Assembly: GCF_001638985.1 (NCBI RefSeq)
Contig: NW_017265156.1
Span: 248,001 to 312,000 of the forward strand
Length of the DNA: 64,000 bases
Reading direction: 5' to 3'
Source of the DNA: Phycomyces blakesleeanus NRRL 1555(-)
Taxonomy: Eukaryota; Mucoromycota; Mucoromycetes; Mucorales; Phycomycetaceae
Shown in pieces: positions 48,051 to 61,025 of this stretch. The translations under genes and the position numbers were made by a program. Each line of letters begins with the position of its first letter. Position 1 is the first letter of the stretch. The notes beneath the pieces were generated by a model. The model did no database searches. It was not told the origin of the DNA and saw nothing but the letters and a program-made list of their open reading frames with translations.

Positions 48051-48702
48051 CTACTCTTCGTCAGACTGGGCCTCGGCCTGAACCTCGGGCTTCTTCTCAT
48101 CACCGGTGGCACGGGCTAAAAAAATAAAGCGAATGAGAATCTTGCACTATATTTTTCTAACTTCTTTTTAACCATAAAAAGTGAGGTGCAATACTTACTG
48201 TAGATAACCTGGGCGTGGTGACGGGACAAAGGCTTGATCAAACCCTGAGCCTCGAGCTCACGGATGGCAATACGGGCCAAGGAACCGTTGAGTCTGAGAC
48301 GATCGACGAGGACGGACTGGGAGATAAGCTTGTAGGTGGGAACCTCCTTGAACAAACGTTCGTGGGTAGGCTTGTCGAGGACAACCAAGTTGTTGGACTT
48401 ATCCTTGACCTTCTTAGCAGACCACTTCTTCTTGGCCTTCTTTCCTCCGGAGGAAGAGGAGGGCTTGGCAGCGACGTCCTTCTTAGCCTGTTAGAAGAAT
48501 ATGAGTTTCTATGCCTCTTTATCAGGTTTTTTTAGGGTGGAGAAGGCAAAAAGGTGAAGACGAGTATCGCATCCATAAAAGCGGTATTGCATCTGTCCAT
48601 GTCAGATATCCATCCATGGTGTGTTTATGCTATTGTCTGGATTGTGCATCTTCCTCTTCCTCTTTGCCTTTTCTTCCTATGATTGGTGTCGATACTAACC
48701 AT
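48051..48702 (-). CDS. RPS25: Ribosomal protein eS25 (three exons, 118 aa)
   Basis: Exons 48702-48700 (ATG only), 48487-48199 and 48115-48051. The mature sequence starts AKKDVAAKPSSSSGGKKAKK, then KWSAKKVKDKSNNLVVLDK and ELEAQGLIKPLSRHHAQVIY, the wing and last helix of eS25. It is part of the 40S head and binds near the E site; it is needed for many IRES-driven translations. Length lies between yeast (108) and human (125). The C-terminal tail is acidic (EAQSDEE). The first exon is inferred: ATG followed at once by GTTAGT and joined to CAG/GCTAAG, the usual ribosomal-protein gene pattern. Only 81 bp separate its stop from that of MOCS1 on the opposite strand. Confidence 0.9.
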
Positions 48703-51700
48703 GATGATTTAGAGAGAGAGCAAGACACCCAACCGCCCGTGCAGCTATTCAAAAGCAGCGCTCCACTTCGGAGTCTTGTCCGGATACACGTCACGGAGGC
48801 TTACCCGGACCGCACTTTTTTCTATTCTCTTTTTTTTTTTCCTTGTCCGGGTCATCCACAATGATGAAGTAACTCAGGAGGAAGATTACATTTAGGTATT
48901 AAATATAAGGCGCCCTTTATTTATTCATTTTGTATAGAGACTTAGACCAAACATTCACTATACTAGCATTGAGTTTTTGTAAGAAATACTTGGACAATAT
49001 GTACATAGAAATACTTAAACTGCTATTTAATTGACCGCACATTACTGGACTGTATCTGGAATTTGTTAAGGAAAATAATATATATATATTCAGGAGGAGG
49101 CCTCCAGTAATTATACCACAAACAGACTATTTCTTGTTACTGTGGATCAAATTCATTTATTCTTAAATATTCATTTATTTACTCTATCAAGTTACTCATT
49201 TCAAATGAGCGAAAAATCAGGCAATAGTCAACTTTACAGCCTTAATTTTGTTTCTGACAATGTTGTATAGTGAATATATATATATATATATATGACTATT
49301 AAACCATGAATATCTAACTACTACCCTTATTACGAGGAAACGCACTCTTTCATCTGTTTCCCCACAAATTTGCGTCAGTAACTATGCAATCAAGATAGTC
49401 ATTTTATTTGTTGGATTTTGAGATTTATTGTGAATTATCTGGTGATTTCCATGCTCGTTTCTTCGGATTGTTTTATAGTAATGCATAATCGATCATTCAC
49501 ATCTTTTGCTTTACGCTATTCTTGATTGATTGATCGCCACATATTATTTAAGCATAGTATCCAAGAATACATGCAATGTACCAAATTTATATAAATAACA
49601 ATAAATAGATGTATCTGGCTCAAAGTATCTGAATATATAATGCAATAGCCCGGGTATCGCTATTGACACCAAACAGTACTCATCATCATAAATGTAGTGA
49701 AGATATTTAATCTTGGCAGTTTATCCTTACTATGGATAAACTGGATACTTAATATCTTGAAATTTTTTATTTCAAACAATCCGTTCCTCACCGACTTGCA
49801 TATTATATAGTTTAAAATTGGGAGAATATATTATTTTGTGAATGACCAAGGCGCAAACTAATCCGTAGATGCCTTTTGAAAGTATCATACTAATAGTGAT
49901 GTTTTTTTTGTTTGGTTTTTCAAAGAAAAGAATATGATTCTTGAGACTATGCTAAAATCATCAACCTTTTTCCCATGGTACCTTCACAATATTTTTATAA
50001 ATACATTACTAGAGTGAATTGATTGTGTTACATTTATAGAGAAAGAAAAGGGCAAGTTTTCTTCCAAACTCTAAAGGCTTATAGTTCAAAACATGCAAAG
50101 AGTGCATGACAGGTACTTGGGCAAACACAGATCGAGAGTTAAAATAAAAATTATTTTGACAAAGATAAAAAGATAGAAAGTTAATAAATAACCTCTCAGT
50201 ACATTTTATTGACACAACTACACACACCGCACCAACCTTTATCCTTCATTAAGTAAAAGTTTCTGGCTTTCAAGACCAAACAGGCGTTTTACCTGAAAAA
50301 GCTAACATGTATAAGATCATCATACAACGAATTTTGAAATAGTCTGCTCTTATGTTATTTCCTGTAATTGGCACACAAAAAGGTACAAATTATAGGGTTC
50401 GCCTTCTATCAAAGTCATATATCTTAGCCTGGCCTCATTCGGCTTGATTGGTGCCTTTGCGTCTAATTGATGTTCCATATTTTGGGAGGACACAGCCAAG
50501 TTCATATTAAATAAAATTATACAAGAATTTATCCTAATGAATATTTATTGGCAGAAATAAATCACTTATTCAAATCAAATAGCTTAGTACAACATCTAGA
50601 TTTCTTTCTTTATTTCTCTTTTTTAAACAATAAATAAATAAATAAAACTAAATATAAAAGACCCCTTGTGGAATCTAAACGGATAAACAAACAGGAATAG
50701 ATATCGTGATAGAGAATGATTCAAGTTGAGGATAAATGAAACAAATGTTGGCGCGATTTAATTTGAAAAAGACTTTGCTTGGTCCAATCAGATACCAAGA
50801 AAATGCCGCAAGCAGAAAGTGAGATATACAATACCAACACGAGAGAAAGAGAGAGAAAGAGAGATAGCGTGTGTGTGAACAGTTTGAATCTAGAGACATA
50901 CCTTTTTTATACATCTCATCTTACAAAGTACTGCTTTTTACTGAATAATATATTCATATATTTACACATTAATGCTTTTTTTTAAAAAAAAAAATAAAAA
51001 AAAATAAGCCTATTTTCAATAGGCTGTCATCCCGAGTAAATTTTCAGCAAAAAAGACAATCGATCAACAATATCTTAGTAGAGTTCATCACAGCTTAATC
51101 ATGTAGACAAAAGTCTTGAGAAAAAATAAGTAAATGCATATTATGGATTGCTCATGTCAGACAGAATTTCAAGTGCTGCTATAATTTATACAAAGAGCTC
51201 ATACGATAAGGCTTTATCTCTTTACAAAGATATAAAGATATATATATATATATATTACCAGTTCTCCTAGCACATTAGTATATCAAAGTCTAACCGCAAA
51301 GCATTGGTATGATATAATGTTTTTTATATCAAAAATAGATAACACTTTGATTGACATGGGAATACAAACTCCATCACAAACGATATACAGTAAAAATATG
51401 CTTAGAAAAACAGAAGTTTTAGGCATTATTCTAGGCATGCTTCTATTAAATAAAGAGGTATTTAAACGATAGATTCTTATACTTCCAATGAATTCTTTAT
51501 ACGATTATGTCAACTAACAGCAACAAACCTCTGGTTAGTGATGTATCCTGAAAAACAGCTATCAGTGACACTAGTAATCGTCTTCTTTTTTTTCTTTTTT
51601 TAATCTGTGGTTTTTTAAACCGGTTTACGTCGGGATAGGCTTGATATGTTTTGATGCTAACAACAGACAGCAAAGTATGACAATATTTTATTTTTCTTGT

Positions 51701-52182
51701 TATATTTTCTATTTTACAAGCTAAATTATCAGCGCATATTACTGAGATCAAGTAAACTTAAAATATAATATTTTAATGTAAGAGCTAAACCACAAATGTG
51801 TACGAGTTATGAAACCTGCACTCAAAGAGGATTTGTGTGTGTATTTGTGTGTGTGCACTAACAGGAATGGTATTATTTGTCTGGAGCTAGAGCTTAAAGA
51901 TATTTTAAAAGAAAACATGAAACCAAATAAATATTTTTGTATGTCAAATCCAATCTTCCGTTTAAAAGGAAACCCCCGTTGAATAAGAAATACACAAAAT
52001 AAAGAGCATTCTCTTTGGACCTAGTCTAAAATATCTCTGGAAATGAAACATGAATCCTAAATGCCAGCTTCATGAGTGCAGTGAGATTAATGCGCCAGTG
52101 GAAAGGCTCGTTTTAAAATCCTACGGGACTTTGGGACAATTTTGTATTTTCTAAACCATTTGTCGAGCTGACTTAAGCCGAG

Positions 52183-52217
52183 TCGAGTCAAGTCAAGTCG
52201 AGTCGAGTCGAGTCGAG
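52183..52217. repeat. (GAGTC/GTCGA)n pentanucleotide repeat
   Basis: Runs of AGTCG units with AGTCA variants, about seven copies, in non-coding DNA. Confidence 0.85.
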
Positions 52218-54255
52218 TTAGGCTGTATCCAACTATAGTAACTAAAGGCAACAATTGTCCACTAAGAAAAAAGAAGAAGAAAAATAAAAAGGTGATTGAC
52301 TTCACCTCTATAAACACAACATTGATTTGAAAACCCACTTGGTATGTTTATTTAATGCTTTCAATACATTTCTTAGGAGTACGTGTTGGCATATATGACA
52401 TGCCATTGTGAGCAAATAAATGCAAAGTTGGTTTCGATTTTTAATAAAGGGGTTCACAAGTCTTCCTGCATTTCCTAATTGTTAGTGTTTTGGATTAATA
52501 AAATATTAAATATATATATATGTTTGTTTGTATATTACAAATTCATTTCATACTTCAACTGCAACGTATACAAAAATTTGTGTCGCTATATCTCTTACAA
52601 TATAATTAAGATGTCAAAATACTTAAGACTATAATACGATTATCATTTTTCAATAATGTATATATTAAGCCCAGTCTAAATAAATGTATTATAAAATTAT
52701 TAATTATTTTTCTATCTTACTATGAGATACTTTCCATCGCTGTTGATGGAATATTCAAGCTGTTCGACCTTTTCACCATCTTAATATCCTGGTCTCCACT
52801 TGATTATAGCAGTATGAACGCTGTATTTATTTTCGTGATTTCCTTTTCCAGATTAACATCCTATGTATTTGGGCATTATATAACTGTTTTTTTTTGCTTT
52901 GTTTAAAATAAGAAATTTTAAATCGTAAAGAATACTCTATTGCGCACAGGCCGTGGCGCTTCAGATTATTATTTTAATATTTTCATACCTACTGTCAAAC
53001 CATAGTCTGTAAAGAAACAATATGTGTACTATTATATAAAAGGTTGCTAACAATTGGACCCAAAAGAAGGCTTATAGACCACACTAATTAGAGCGCCCGC
53101 CTGTTTGGATCTAATGAGAATTAAGCTCAAACTAGAAACTATGGACTTGTGTGTATGTATATTTGTCAAGGAAAACTACTCTAACGAAATAGACCCCCAG
53201 TATAATACACACGGCGGTATTCTAGGAGATATAAGAAATAAGTAAATAGATAAATAATAATAGAAAAAAAACAATAAAAGATAATGTTTTGATTTCTAGA
53301 TCACAGCTGTAGAATTAGCAGAGTGATTTAAGATTGTTTTTCGTCGAATGATTTCTTGAGAATAGTAAATCTACCAAAATGATCGTCGGCTGCTATTAAA
53401 GCTATCCATATCAGCATCAATCTCCAGCGCCAATGACTGTTTTTGTGTAAAAACAGATAGCTTACCGATCCAAGTTTATGGTTACTGGTGTCAAAACCCC
53501 GGCTTCTCCACGAAAAGGTACTGTGTTCAGAAAAAATGCACACATCTTACAGTTTTGCTTTGGTGCCCTTGTATTCTTATTATTATTATTTTAGAAAAAA
53601 AAGAACCCCGTTTATTGCTATTAGTATCAAAAGTTATTTATTTGTTTTCCAACTTATATTTGCTTCACAATAAATCAATAGTCTAGAGATTAGCTCTGTA
53701 ACAAAATATACTTGACCATGGGCTTACTCTTATTATTTAGGACTGAGCTCTGAATATACAGTATCATGTCGGGTGAGAACTAAAGATTTTTATAGGTTAG
53801 TTCCTATCCAAAAAAAAAAGCGTCTTTGCCACACGTCAATGGGTCAGAAGGGGAGTTTGTTCTTTTAAAGCGATTAAACCTTTACGCTTTCCCAAATTAT
53901 CCTTTCACAAAAGAAAAATTTGGGCTTGTAAAAAAAAAAAGCAAAAGAAGGTTTGTACAAAATATAATTGAATCGGCAACACAAGAAATATTAAAAGAAA
54001 GGTTCTTATTCCCTCATCATCTATTTGATGTGTGCTGCCACTGACAATCACACAAAGATTATTTGTATATAAGAACTTGCTATACGTTAAATATCTAAAA
54101 CTATTTTTACAATACAAATACGCCATGACAGGTTAATCAAAAGGAAGCAAAAAAAATGGAAGAGATTTAGATTTTAATTAAGTATAGGTATCTTGATAGT
54201 TTATTTATTTAAAGGTCTTTATTCCCAAATTGATTTATTCGATATTAATCACTTA

Positions 54256-54300
54256 TTATTGATTATTGATTATTGATTATTGATTATTGATTATTGATTC
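54256..54300. repeat. (TTATTGA)n heptanucleotide repeat
   Basis: Six near-perfect TTATTGA units followed by degenerate copies, in the gene desert. Confidence 0.9.
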
Positions 54301-55362
54301 TTGATAATTGATTATTATTCTTGTATTGCTTGCATTACCTATATTTCTTATATTGCCTGATATCTACCGTGGAAAATTCAGGCGACTTTTTATTCTTTTT
54401 AGTATCTTTTTAATAAAGATACGCGACAACAACGTGGCAAGTATCAATGCAATGGAAGGTGAATGGACAAATGAGAAACCTCTTTTTGATTAATCCTGCG
54501 TGGTGTGATTACAATTTCCCAAAGCCAAAAAAAAAGATAGAATAAGGTTTGGTCTTATCATATATTCACAACTGCCTGGACCTCCTTTCTGCCCATGTGA
54601 AATCCCTGTAGGGGATTGGTCGGAAAACATAAGAAGTTGAGTTGTCTTGGCTATCTTTAACCTTATCTGAGATTATATCACGGTTGGTTTCCATGCCAAC
54701 CAAAATTCTCTTTCTTCCCTCATGCAGACTCATTTATCACCATTCACAATGTACAACTATTATTATTATTTTCTCTTGACAATGTCACACTGGTGTTTAC
54801 GTTAGACGAAGAAAAAAAGTGTCGTTTTCTTCAGTAATCAAAAGCTTATTGGTTTGCGAAGCATTGGACCCTTGGTTGGAAGTATATAAAATACTTTTTT
54901 GACATGAGAATAATGGCATTGTATAGCCACATGCACCAAAAACAATATGAATTTTTGCTTTAGAATAAATAATAAAGATAGTAATAAAAATAAAACAAAA
55001 TAAAGCAAAACAAAGCAAAAAGTTTATTTGAATTGTCAATGGGAAATATCTATAGTGTGTTTTCCTTTTTTCTTAAAAAAAATAATAAAAAAAAAACTAT
55101 TATTATTTATTCAAAAATAAAATATACTAAAGAAAGGCTGTTTCGGTGCTGGCTATAAGAAATAACAACATTTGTATAACGATGCCAGCCCCTAGCGCAT
55201 CGGCCATCCTCGGGTGTTCATGTAGGACGACCGGAATGTGTTCCTTTTCACATTTTACTTGGTACATGATGAATAAAATAGGGTTGTGCGGAACAAGAGA
55301 ATGAGTTTATTATACAAAGCGAATGCAAAGGGGGAGTGATAAGGTTGAATAGGGTTAGAGTA

Positions 55363-57999
55363 TCAAAAATCATATACACTTTCAGTTTTGTAGACAACAC
55401 CATCGTCTCTAACCAATAGTAAAGGAAGAGATCGTCTGGATGAGTGTTCAGAATATTCAACAAAAGGATTATTAACAAGTTCTTCGGCTGGGGGTACAAT
55501 ACAAGAAAGAGTGTCTTTGTGATATTCGGTTTTGAGCTGGATATCAGCCAGCCAGACAGAAAGCTTGGCAGAGAGGCCCTCGCCTGAGAGAACCAGATTG
55601 TCAGAGGTATCAAGAGATCGACAAATCTTGTGAGTAAGTCTGGGGAAAGGAGTAACGGGCCGTAAGTCAGAAGAGTTTGCAAGAGGAGAAGGTGTCCAGA
55701 AGGTGTAAGTTGCACAATCAGTGCCAACAATAGTCCAAATTGCTGCGTCCGATACATCTTCTGTCCAACATCCACCATTAATGCCCTGAAGAGAGTCGGT
55801 TGATGGTCTTCTGCTCCCTGTCACAGATGATTGAGAAGCTCGGCGCTGAGTTGTGTCAGGTAGGGCATCATTGAGAGAGTTGACACGGCGACGGTTCTTT
55901 GCCGACATTGCAGATTGGAATTTGGCGGGCAAAGTAACAGGCTTGGTCACATCGCATGATACGCGTCTCTTTCGGACCACACGTCCGTTTTCTTGAGACA
56001 CTGCTGACGATAAAAGATCATATTCATATGGCCACGCTGGATCGGTTACAGGAAGAAGAGTACGAGGGGCAGTAGTGCGATGCATCCCGACCACTTCACT
56101 CAGACAGGCCAAGTAAGTAATAGGATCTGTACTTTGGGGTAGTGACCATTCAGGACAATTTTCGATAGGCGCCGTTTGGCGAAGAGGATCATGGACGATT
56201 TGAAAGGCTATCTTATGGAGCTGGGACACTGGATCTCCAAGCGCTTCATCGCCGCATTCGCCTCCTGATCCTAATGGTCGCGCTACTCGGTTTCCACCTT
56301 GAACAAGACTCCCGCGGTCTGCTTTACGGATTATCATTACTGGGCTAACAAGACCAGTTGTTGCGCATTGTAATACAATTGCTTGATTGTATAAAATAGC
56401 TGTTGGTTGATTTGTCTGAAGTTGAAGAGCAATGGCAGGCGGAGGAGGCATACCCGGTGTGTCTGGGGGAGGACGGTTGTTTGTTTCTTGAGTACGGGTT
56501 GTATCTGCAATCCAGATGATAAATGGATCCCAAGAACCTGTCCGGGCTACAAAGCATGCGCCAGTGACATCTTTTTCTCCTGCTGACACACCAAGATATT
56601 TGGTTGACACAGTTTGAGAACGGATACGGTTGAACAATGAAATGGGAGTTCCATGATGGATACACACTATGAGCGAGTATCATATCAATATCAAACGATT
56701 GGCTGGAGTAAAGTACTCACATTCCATATTACGAGCGCTTTGGCGCTTCTTGGATGGCTTGGATATGACTTTGATACTCTGACTGCAAAAATTGCCGAGA
56801 TTGAAGCCACTTGACAGTTGTATATTTACCTGGACCTCGACTCTCTTGCGTTTTTCGTCAACATCGCTGATGTGTAGATGTTTCGAGACACATTTACCCA
56901 ACATCGATGGGTCATCGGCGGCGATGGCAGCTCCCGCACCTTCTGCGTCTAGCATAGTTCCAGAAGAGTACCAGTCAAGTATGCCTGTCTGTGATGCCGC
57001 CTCACCAGACACATGCACTGTCAGCCGAGGAGGACTTGGAACACGACTATCTGCAGGTGCTTTGCAGTTGTGTGTCCACCAGTTTGGACCTTGCAAGATA
57101 GTTGATGGTGGTGGACATAGAAATCTCTTTTCAGTACCATAACTTTTCTGAGCTACCTTGCTTGTTAAAAGCATTGCAGTGTAGCAATTTTCGGGGCTGT
57201 TTTGTAGCAAATAATGTTGAATACTAGACTTCAGGGAATCTGATTGCTGAGCATAACTCATAGACTGAAGTGAGGGAATAGGAGGCGACGGTGATGTTGA
57301 TGGTGAAGATTGCATTGGTGGTGGGGTGAGGGCTTCTTGCTTTATTGAAGCATTAAGTACCCAGTGCGTCATTTCATCTACATCTGTAGGTACAAATGTT
57401 TGTGGTATGTAGCTGGAAATAGGATCATATAGACCAAGAGGATCTATGTTAAGGTTGAGTGGAAAGGTATCTTGAAAGGTGTCCTGGAAAGTGTCGTGTT
57501 CTTCTTCTTCTGAGTTGAGGGCATCAAGGAAATTCGGGGGAAAGAATACAGGCGTGCTAGGCCCAGGGGTAATCCGAGCGACGTCTGGGATAAGGGTGAG
57601 TGTGCGACGATGGACTGAATTTGGTCGTTCACGATGAGTGCCTTGGCTTGATGAAGACGACCAAGAGGAAGGTAGAGAAGAGCCAAACAGTTGACTGAGA
57701 TCAGGGTCCCACTGCTCTGGTGTAGTTGTCGTTGCAGGTTCCTGCTTGACAGGAAAAGAGTGATAATTGAGTTCACCTACAGCTACTGAGTGTCTTCGAG
57801 AGTGATCATTAGCTTGAGTGATATCTGTCATGGCACTGTCTTGGAGAATACCAGGCATGCCGAAGAGGTCAATGCTAGGTTGTTGTAAGCTGTTAGAGTC
57901 CATATAATCAGACCATGGTGTAAGATATTTTGGGTCATTAAATTCTTGCTTGCGTTTCCGAGAGGTATCGGTGAGTTCACAGTTGTTGAGCGTAGTCAT
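55363..57999 (-). CDS. CSL (RBP-J/Su(H)/LAG-1) family transcription factor, fungal type (two exons, 860 aa)
   Basis: Exons 57999-56721 and 56666-55363, intron 54 bp, phase 1. CSL proteins bind GTGGGAA-type sites. Residues 1 to about 280 are a disordered Ser/Thr/Pro/Gln-rich extension. The Rel-like N-terminal domain starts with KVAQKSYGTEKRFLCPPP, the CSL DNA-contact motif. The beta-trefoil domain carries LCIHHGTPISLFNRIRSQTV, the second signature. The C-terminal IPT-like domain includes WTIVGTDCATYTFW. Insertions of Ser/Pro/Gly-rich sequence split the trefoil, as in fungal class F1/F2 CSL proteins (Cbf11/Cbf12 in fission yeast, acting in lipid metabolism, adhesion and cell cycle). Fungi lack Notch, so this reflects the ancestral role of the family. 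The start is the first ATG with an open frame, and the long N-tail suggests the Cbf12-like class. Confidence 0.95.
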
Positions 58000-58842
58000 T
58001 CTGTACAGAGTTATCGCACAGCGATGAAGATTGAAATATTGAAAGAAAAGAAGGCTGGAAAAGGCGGGGCAATCTCACCGGTGGGCCAAACTCACCTTTT
58101 TTAAACACAAAGAAGCGTGACACAAAAACCTGTAGCAACCGGATTACATTGGCCAAATTACTTAAGATTCCGCCTCTCCTTATAGACACACCATACGCCA
58201 CCCCGCACTTTGCAGCCAGACCAATCAATATCACTCACGATGATTGAGAACATGGAAAGATGGGCGACGGGCAGAAAATGAATGGACGGGACATGTTTTA
58301 AAACAATCATTGACCTTACATACAAATACACTAATGATATTAAAGACGACCCTAAAAAAAATTCAATCATAATCCGATAAAGGTACTCTGCTTTCTCTTT
58401 TCTTTTGATTTTATAATAAAGAAAGAAGGGGATAGGGGGCTATTAGTAATATTTTCAGAAATTAAAAAAAAAACAATAATAAAAAAGAGCCTAAATGACT
58501 CTTGGCAGATTAACACTGACCTAAAGAAGTGTTGTGGTGCTCCAGTTCAGATTTCCTTTCTCAGATCGAACACAAGGCCATGTCAAGTGAGCATTGAACT
58601 GAAACGTACAACCAGTTCAGGTCTTGCTCTGTTAGGGCGCCGATTCTTTATTTTCAAGAAACCCATTCTTTTTCCCGTCTTTGATTTCGCATTTTTAGAA
58701 AAACTTGCGTCTAACAAGCCGCTCATTTGCTCTTTATTTATCTTTGTCACAAATATTTTTAACTCAAGATATATATATATTGTTCAAAAAGCTGTATGCC
58801 TTTTTTTTTATAAAAAAAAAAATCGAATTCTTAATTCACTAT
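58000..58842. other. Divergent promoter between CSL and KICS2 genes
   Basis: 843 bp. No GTGGGAA or TTCCCAC site was seen, so no CSL autoregulation is evident. A poly-A/poly-T tract directly precedes the KICS2 ATG. No other gene is supported. Short plus-strand frames at 58587 and 58705 lead into the KICS2 first exon but lack family similarity. Confidence 0.5.
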
Positions 58843-60667
58843 ATGGATTTATGCATCTCCAATCTAAAGGCACTTGGAGCCTTTGACTATGGTGCTGCAA
58901 ACAAACTCGTCACTCGTCCAATACGGATATACCCACCACTCAACACCATATTCTTTAAACTCATAACCTGCGAAACCCTCTACACTCAGTTATCTTATAT
59001 GAAGCCAAAATGGTTTACTAGAAAAGACACTGTAAGTTAGAATATTACAGGATGCATGCCTTGATTACCTAAATGTCTCATCGTCATTAGCTTCTTAACT
59101 CCCAATATGCTCATCTCGCAGACGAAATTACACGCGAGATTTCACTGATCGATTCAAATCCTTCAATTACTCAAGAAAGGGCGTCCGTAACCCTTTTACT
59201 ACAAAGCCTTAGTGAATTTTGTCGATGTCGCCAGTTGTTGATTAGCATGTATAACTATTTTTGCTTGCTTGTTTATTTATTTTAACGTTGAATATTTAAC
59301 TTTTATTTATTTTGTTTTATTTTATTCATTTAATTATTATTATTATTATTACTATTTAAAAAAGATATCATTCGATGGCAACTCAAACCACCCCCAGTGG
59401 TACAGAAGCCATGATCCAAGAACTCCTCCTTCTTAGTAACCTATGCACTGAATCATCACTACCAGATCATCTTTATATACTTGGGCTGGGCGTCGAAAAA
59501 GAAATCAATATCCTCCTTTCGTTGCTTAGAGCAAGAACAGCTATCGTCAATTATGCCTTTCAGGACGCATGTATATCTTTATTTGTTTGCAAACAAGATC
59601 TCAGTGACTGGAAATCCACCTGCGAAGAGCAGGATTTTTTGGAAGTGAGCATTTTTTTAGATAAAGGAAAAGGAAGAAAGAAAATGAAGGGTTTGTGTAA
59701 ATACCTTAAACTAATGCAAAGCTTGGGGGGAATGTTTCTTGTTTAATTTTTGGAGAAATCGCCAATGCATTGTGAACAATCGCGCGACGCAGCATCAACA
59801 TGGAGACTCTCAATTTTTGGCAACACATCGGAGGTAACTAAACCAAGAATTGCTTATTTGATATCTTAGTCTAAGTCAAGAAACAGGGAAAACAGAAGCA
59901 AGGACATGTATGGCCCCAAACTTTACGATGGCAAGCACGCTACCTCGACAATCTAGCCGCCAAAATGACACTATATTTTAGTACCATTCTAATATCCAAA
60001 GAAAGCATACTCACTGAAGATGATCCTGAAAAGGCTTTATGGAAAGGTCTCCAAGTAGATTACCATGATCAGTAAGCCACATTGAGAATACATTGTGTTA
60101 ATTTTGGTGTCGGATTGAACTAACAGCATTCTTGTCATCCCCCCTGTACCTCCCAGGATCTGCACGTTCCGAAGACGCTTCAATGCGTTTAGTATCAGCC
60201 TTGTGTATGAGGTCACATCAACACCTTTTCATCCTCAAGGTTATGTGTGTGCAGGCACGCCATATGAACCGCCCCAGGGTATCCACTCATTTCCATTTAT
60301 CTATTGTCATCCAAAGGTAAAATAATGATAATATATGCCATGTAAATCGTCTCGATCGCTTTTGCAGATCTTAATAAAGATATTCTCTATGTAGCAAGCG
60401 CCAAAAGACCACCTGCCAAACATTATATCAATCATTCAAGGATGTCGTCATAAACTAGGAGATCCAAAAGGAAGTCCAGTATACTTTTTTGATAACAGGA
60501 TTTCAAGCACCTACTACTTTATGCGTGTTGATGAACACGTTGTCTTGGTAATCATTTACCTCGACAAGCATCTCCACCGTGAACCGACTACCTCTGATTT
60601 TATGACTTCATTAGTCACATCACTTCGAGGATCCTCTGTCATAGGGGAACTTGTGCGGATGGAGTAA
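58843..60667 (+). CDS. KICS2: KICS2 (C12orf66-like) KICSTOR subunit homologue (seven exons, 452 aa)
   Basis: Exons 58843-59031, 59091-59248, 59365-59644, 59756-59833, 59881-60071, 60127-60316 and 60395-60667. In animals KICSTOR tethers GATOR1 to lysosomes for amino-acid control of mTORC1. Similarity to animal KICS2 runs end to end: N-terminal helix with CETLYTQLSYMKPKWFTRKD, then LGLGVEKEINILLSLLRARTA, TWRLSIFGNTSE, PQTLRWQARYLDNLAAKMTL, and a C-terminal domain containing VYFFDNRISSTYYFMRVDEH followed by VVLVIIYLDKHLHRE. Length matches the animal protein (about 445). The acceptors of exons 3 to 5 (AAAAAG, TTGGAG, TCAAG) are weak in sequence, but phase and homology agree at every junction. The start codon is the least certain point. 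The family assignment rests on remembered similarity and should be confirmed by profile search. Confidence 0.85.
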
Positions 60668-61025
60668 TTCAAATATCCTTGCGCCATTGGGACAAATCTG
60701 ATGTCGACTAGTACAAAATAATAGAAAAAGCATATCTGGTCCATGTTAAAATGAAGTTAGAGAGACAATGTAATTACACCTTGATTTGGCTAAGAAAAAT
60801 AAATACAAACATAAACATTATGAAAAAACTGAAAGCCAAAATGGCAAAAGATAGCAAACAGAACCAAGTTTGGAATCAAGAAGCTAAGAGCATCGATAAT
60901 TAGAGAATGCCAACCGCGTTTACTTGAAATCCAAAAAATAATAATCCAAGCTTGTATAAATACTTGGTTCCATCGTTTGCCAACCTACTTCATCTGCATT
61001 CTTATCTGTCTTTTATACCAACACA
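60668..61025 (+). other. Spacer and promoter of the repeat precursor
   Basis: 358 bp between two plus-strand genes. A clear TATA box lies 71 bp before the next ATG. The remainder is AT-rich with no gene. Confidence 0.55.
60955..60962 (+). promoter_or_regulatory. TATA box (TATAAATA) of the secreted repeat precursor
   Basis: A consensus TATAAATA sits 71 bp upstream of the ATG at 61026, preceded by a less AT-rich segment. A strong TATA box is unusual among genes in this window and is typical of highly or conditionally expressed fungal genes. Confidence 0.7.

Larger units (their letters stand above)
48703..55362. other. Gene desert, about 6.6 kb
   Basis: AT-rich throughout with TA tracts (49278-49293, 51239-51255, 52509-52521), a (GTCGA)n run at 52183-52217 and a (TTATTGA)n run at 54256-54300. 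The first 150 bp hold the eS25 promoter, more GC-rich than the rest. Open frames are short, and none shows a domain, codon pattern or splice chain I can support. Minus-strand frames at 53328-53543 and 52087-52338 were considered and not accepted. Non-coding RNA cannot be excluded. Confidence 0.55.

Noticed and set aside
53328..53543. 71-codon minus-strand frame in the gene desert
   Set aside because: No family motif and no neighbouring exons; likely chance.
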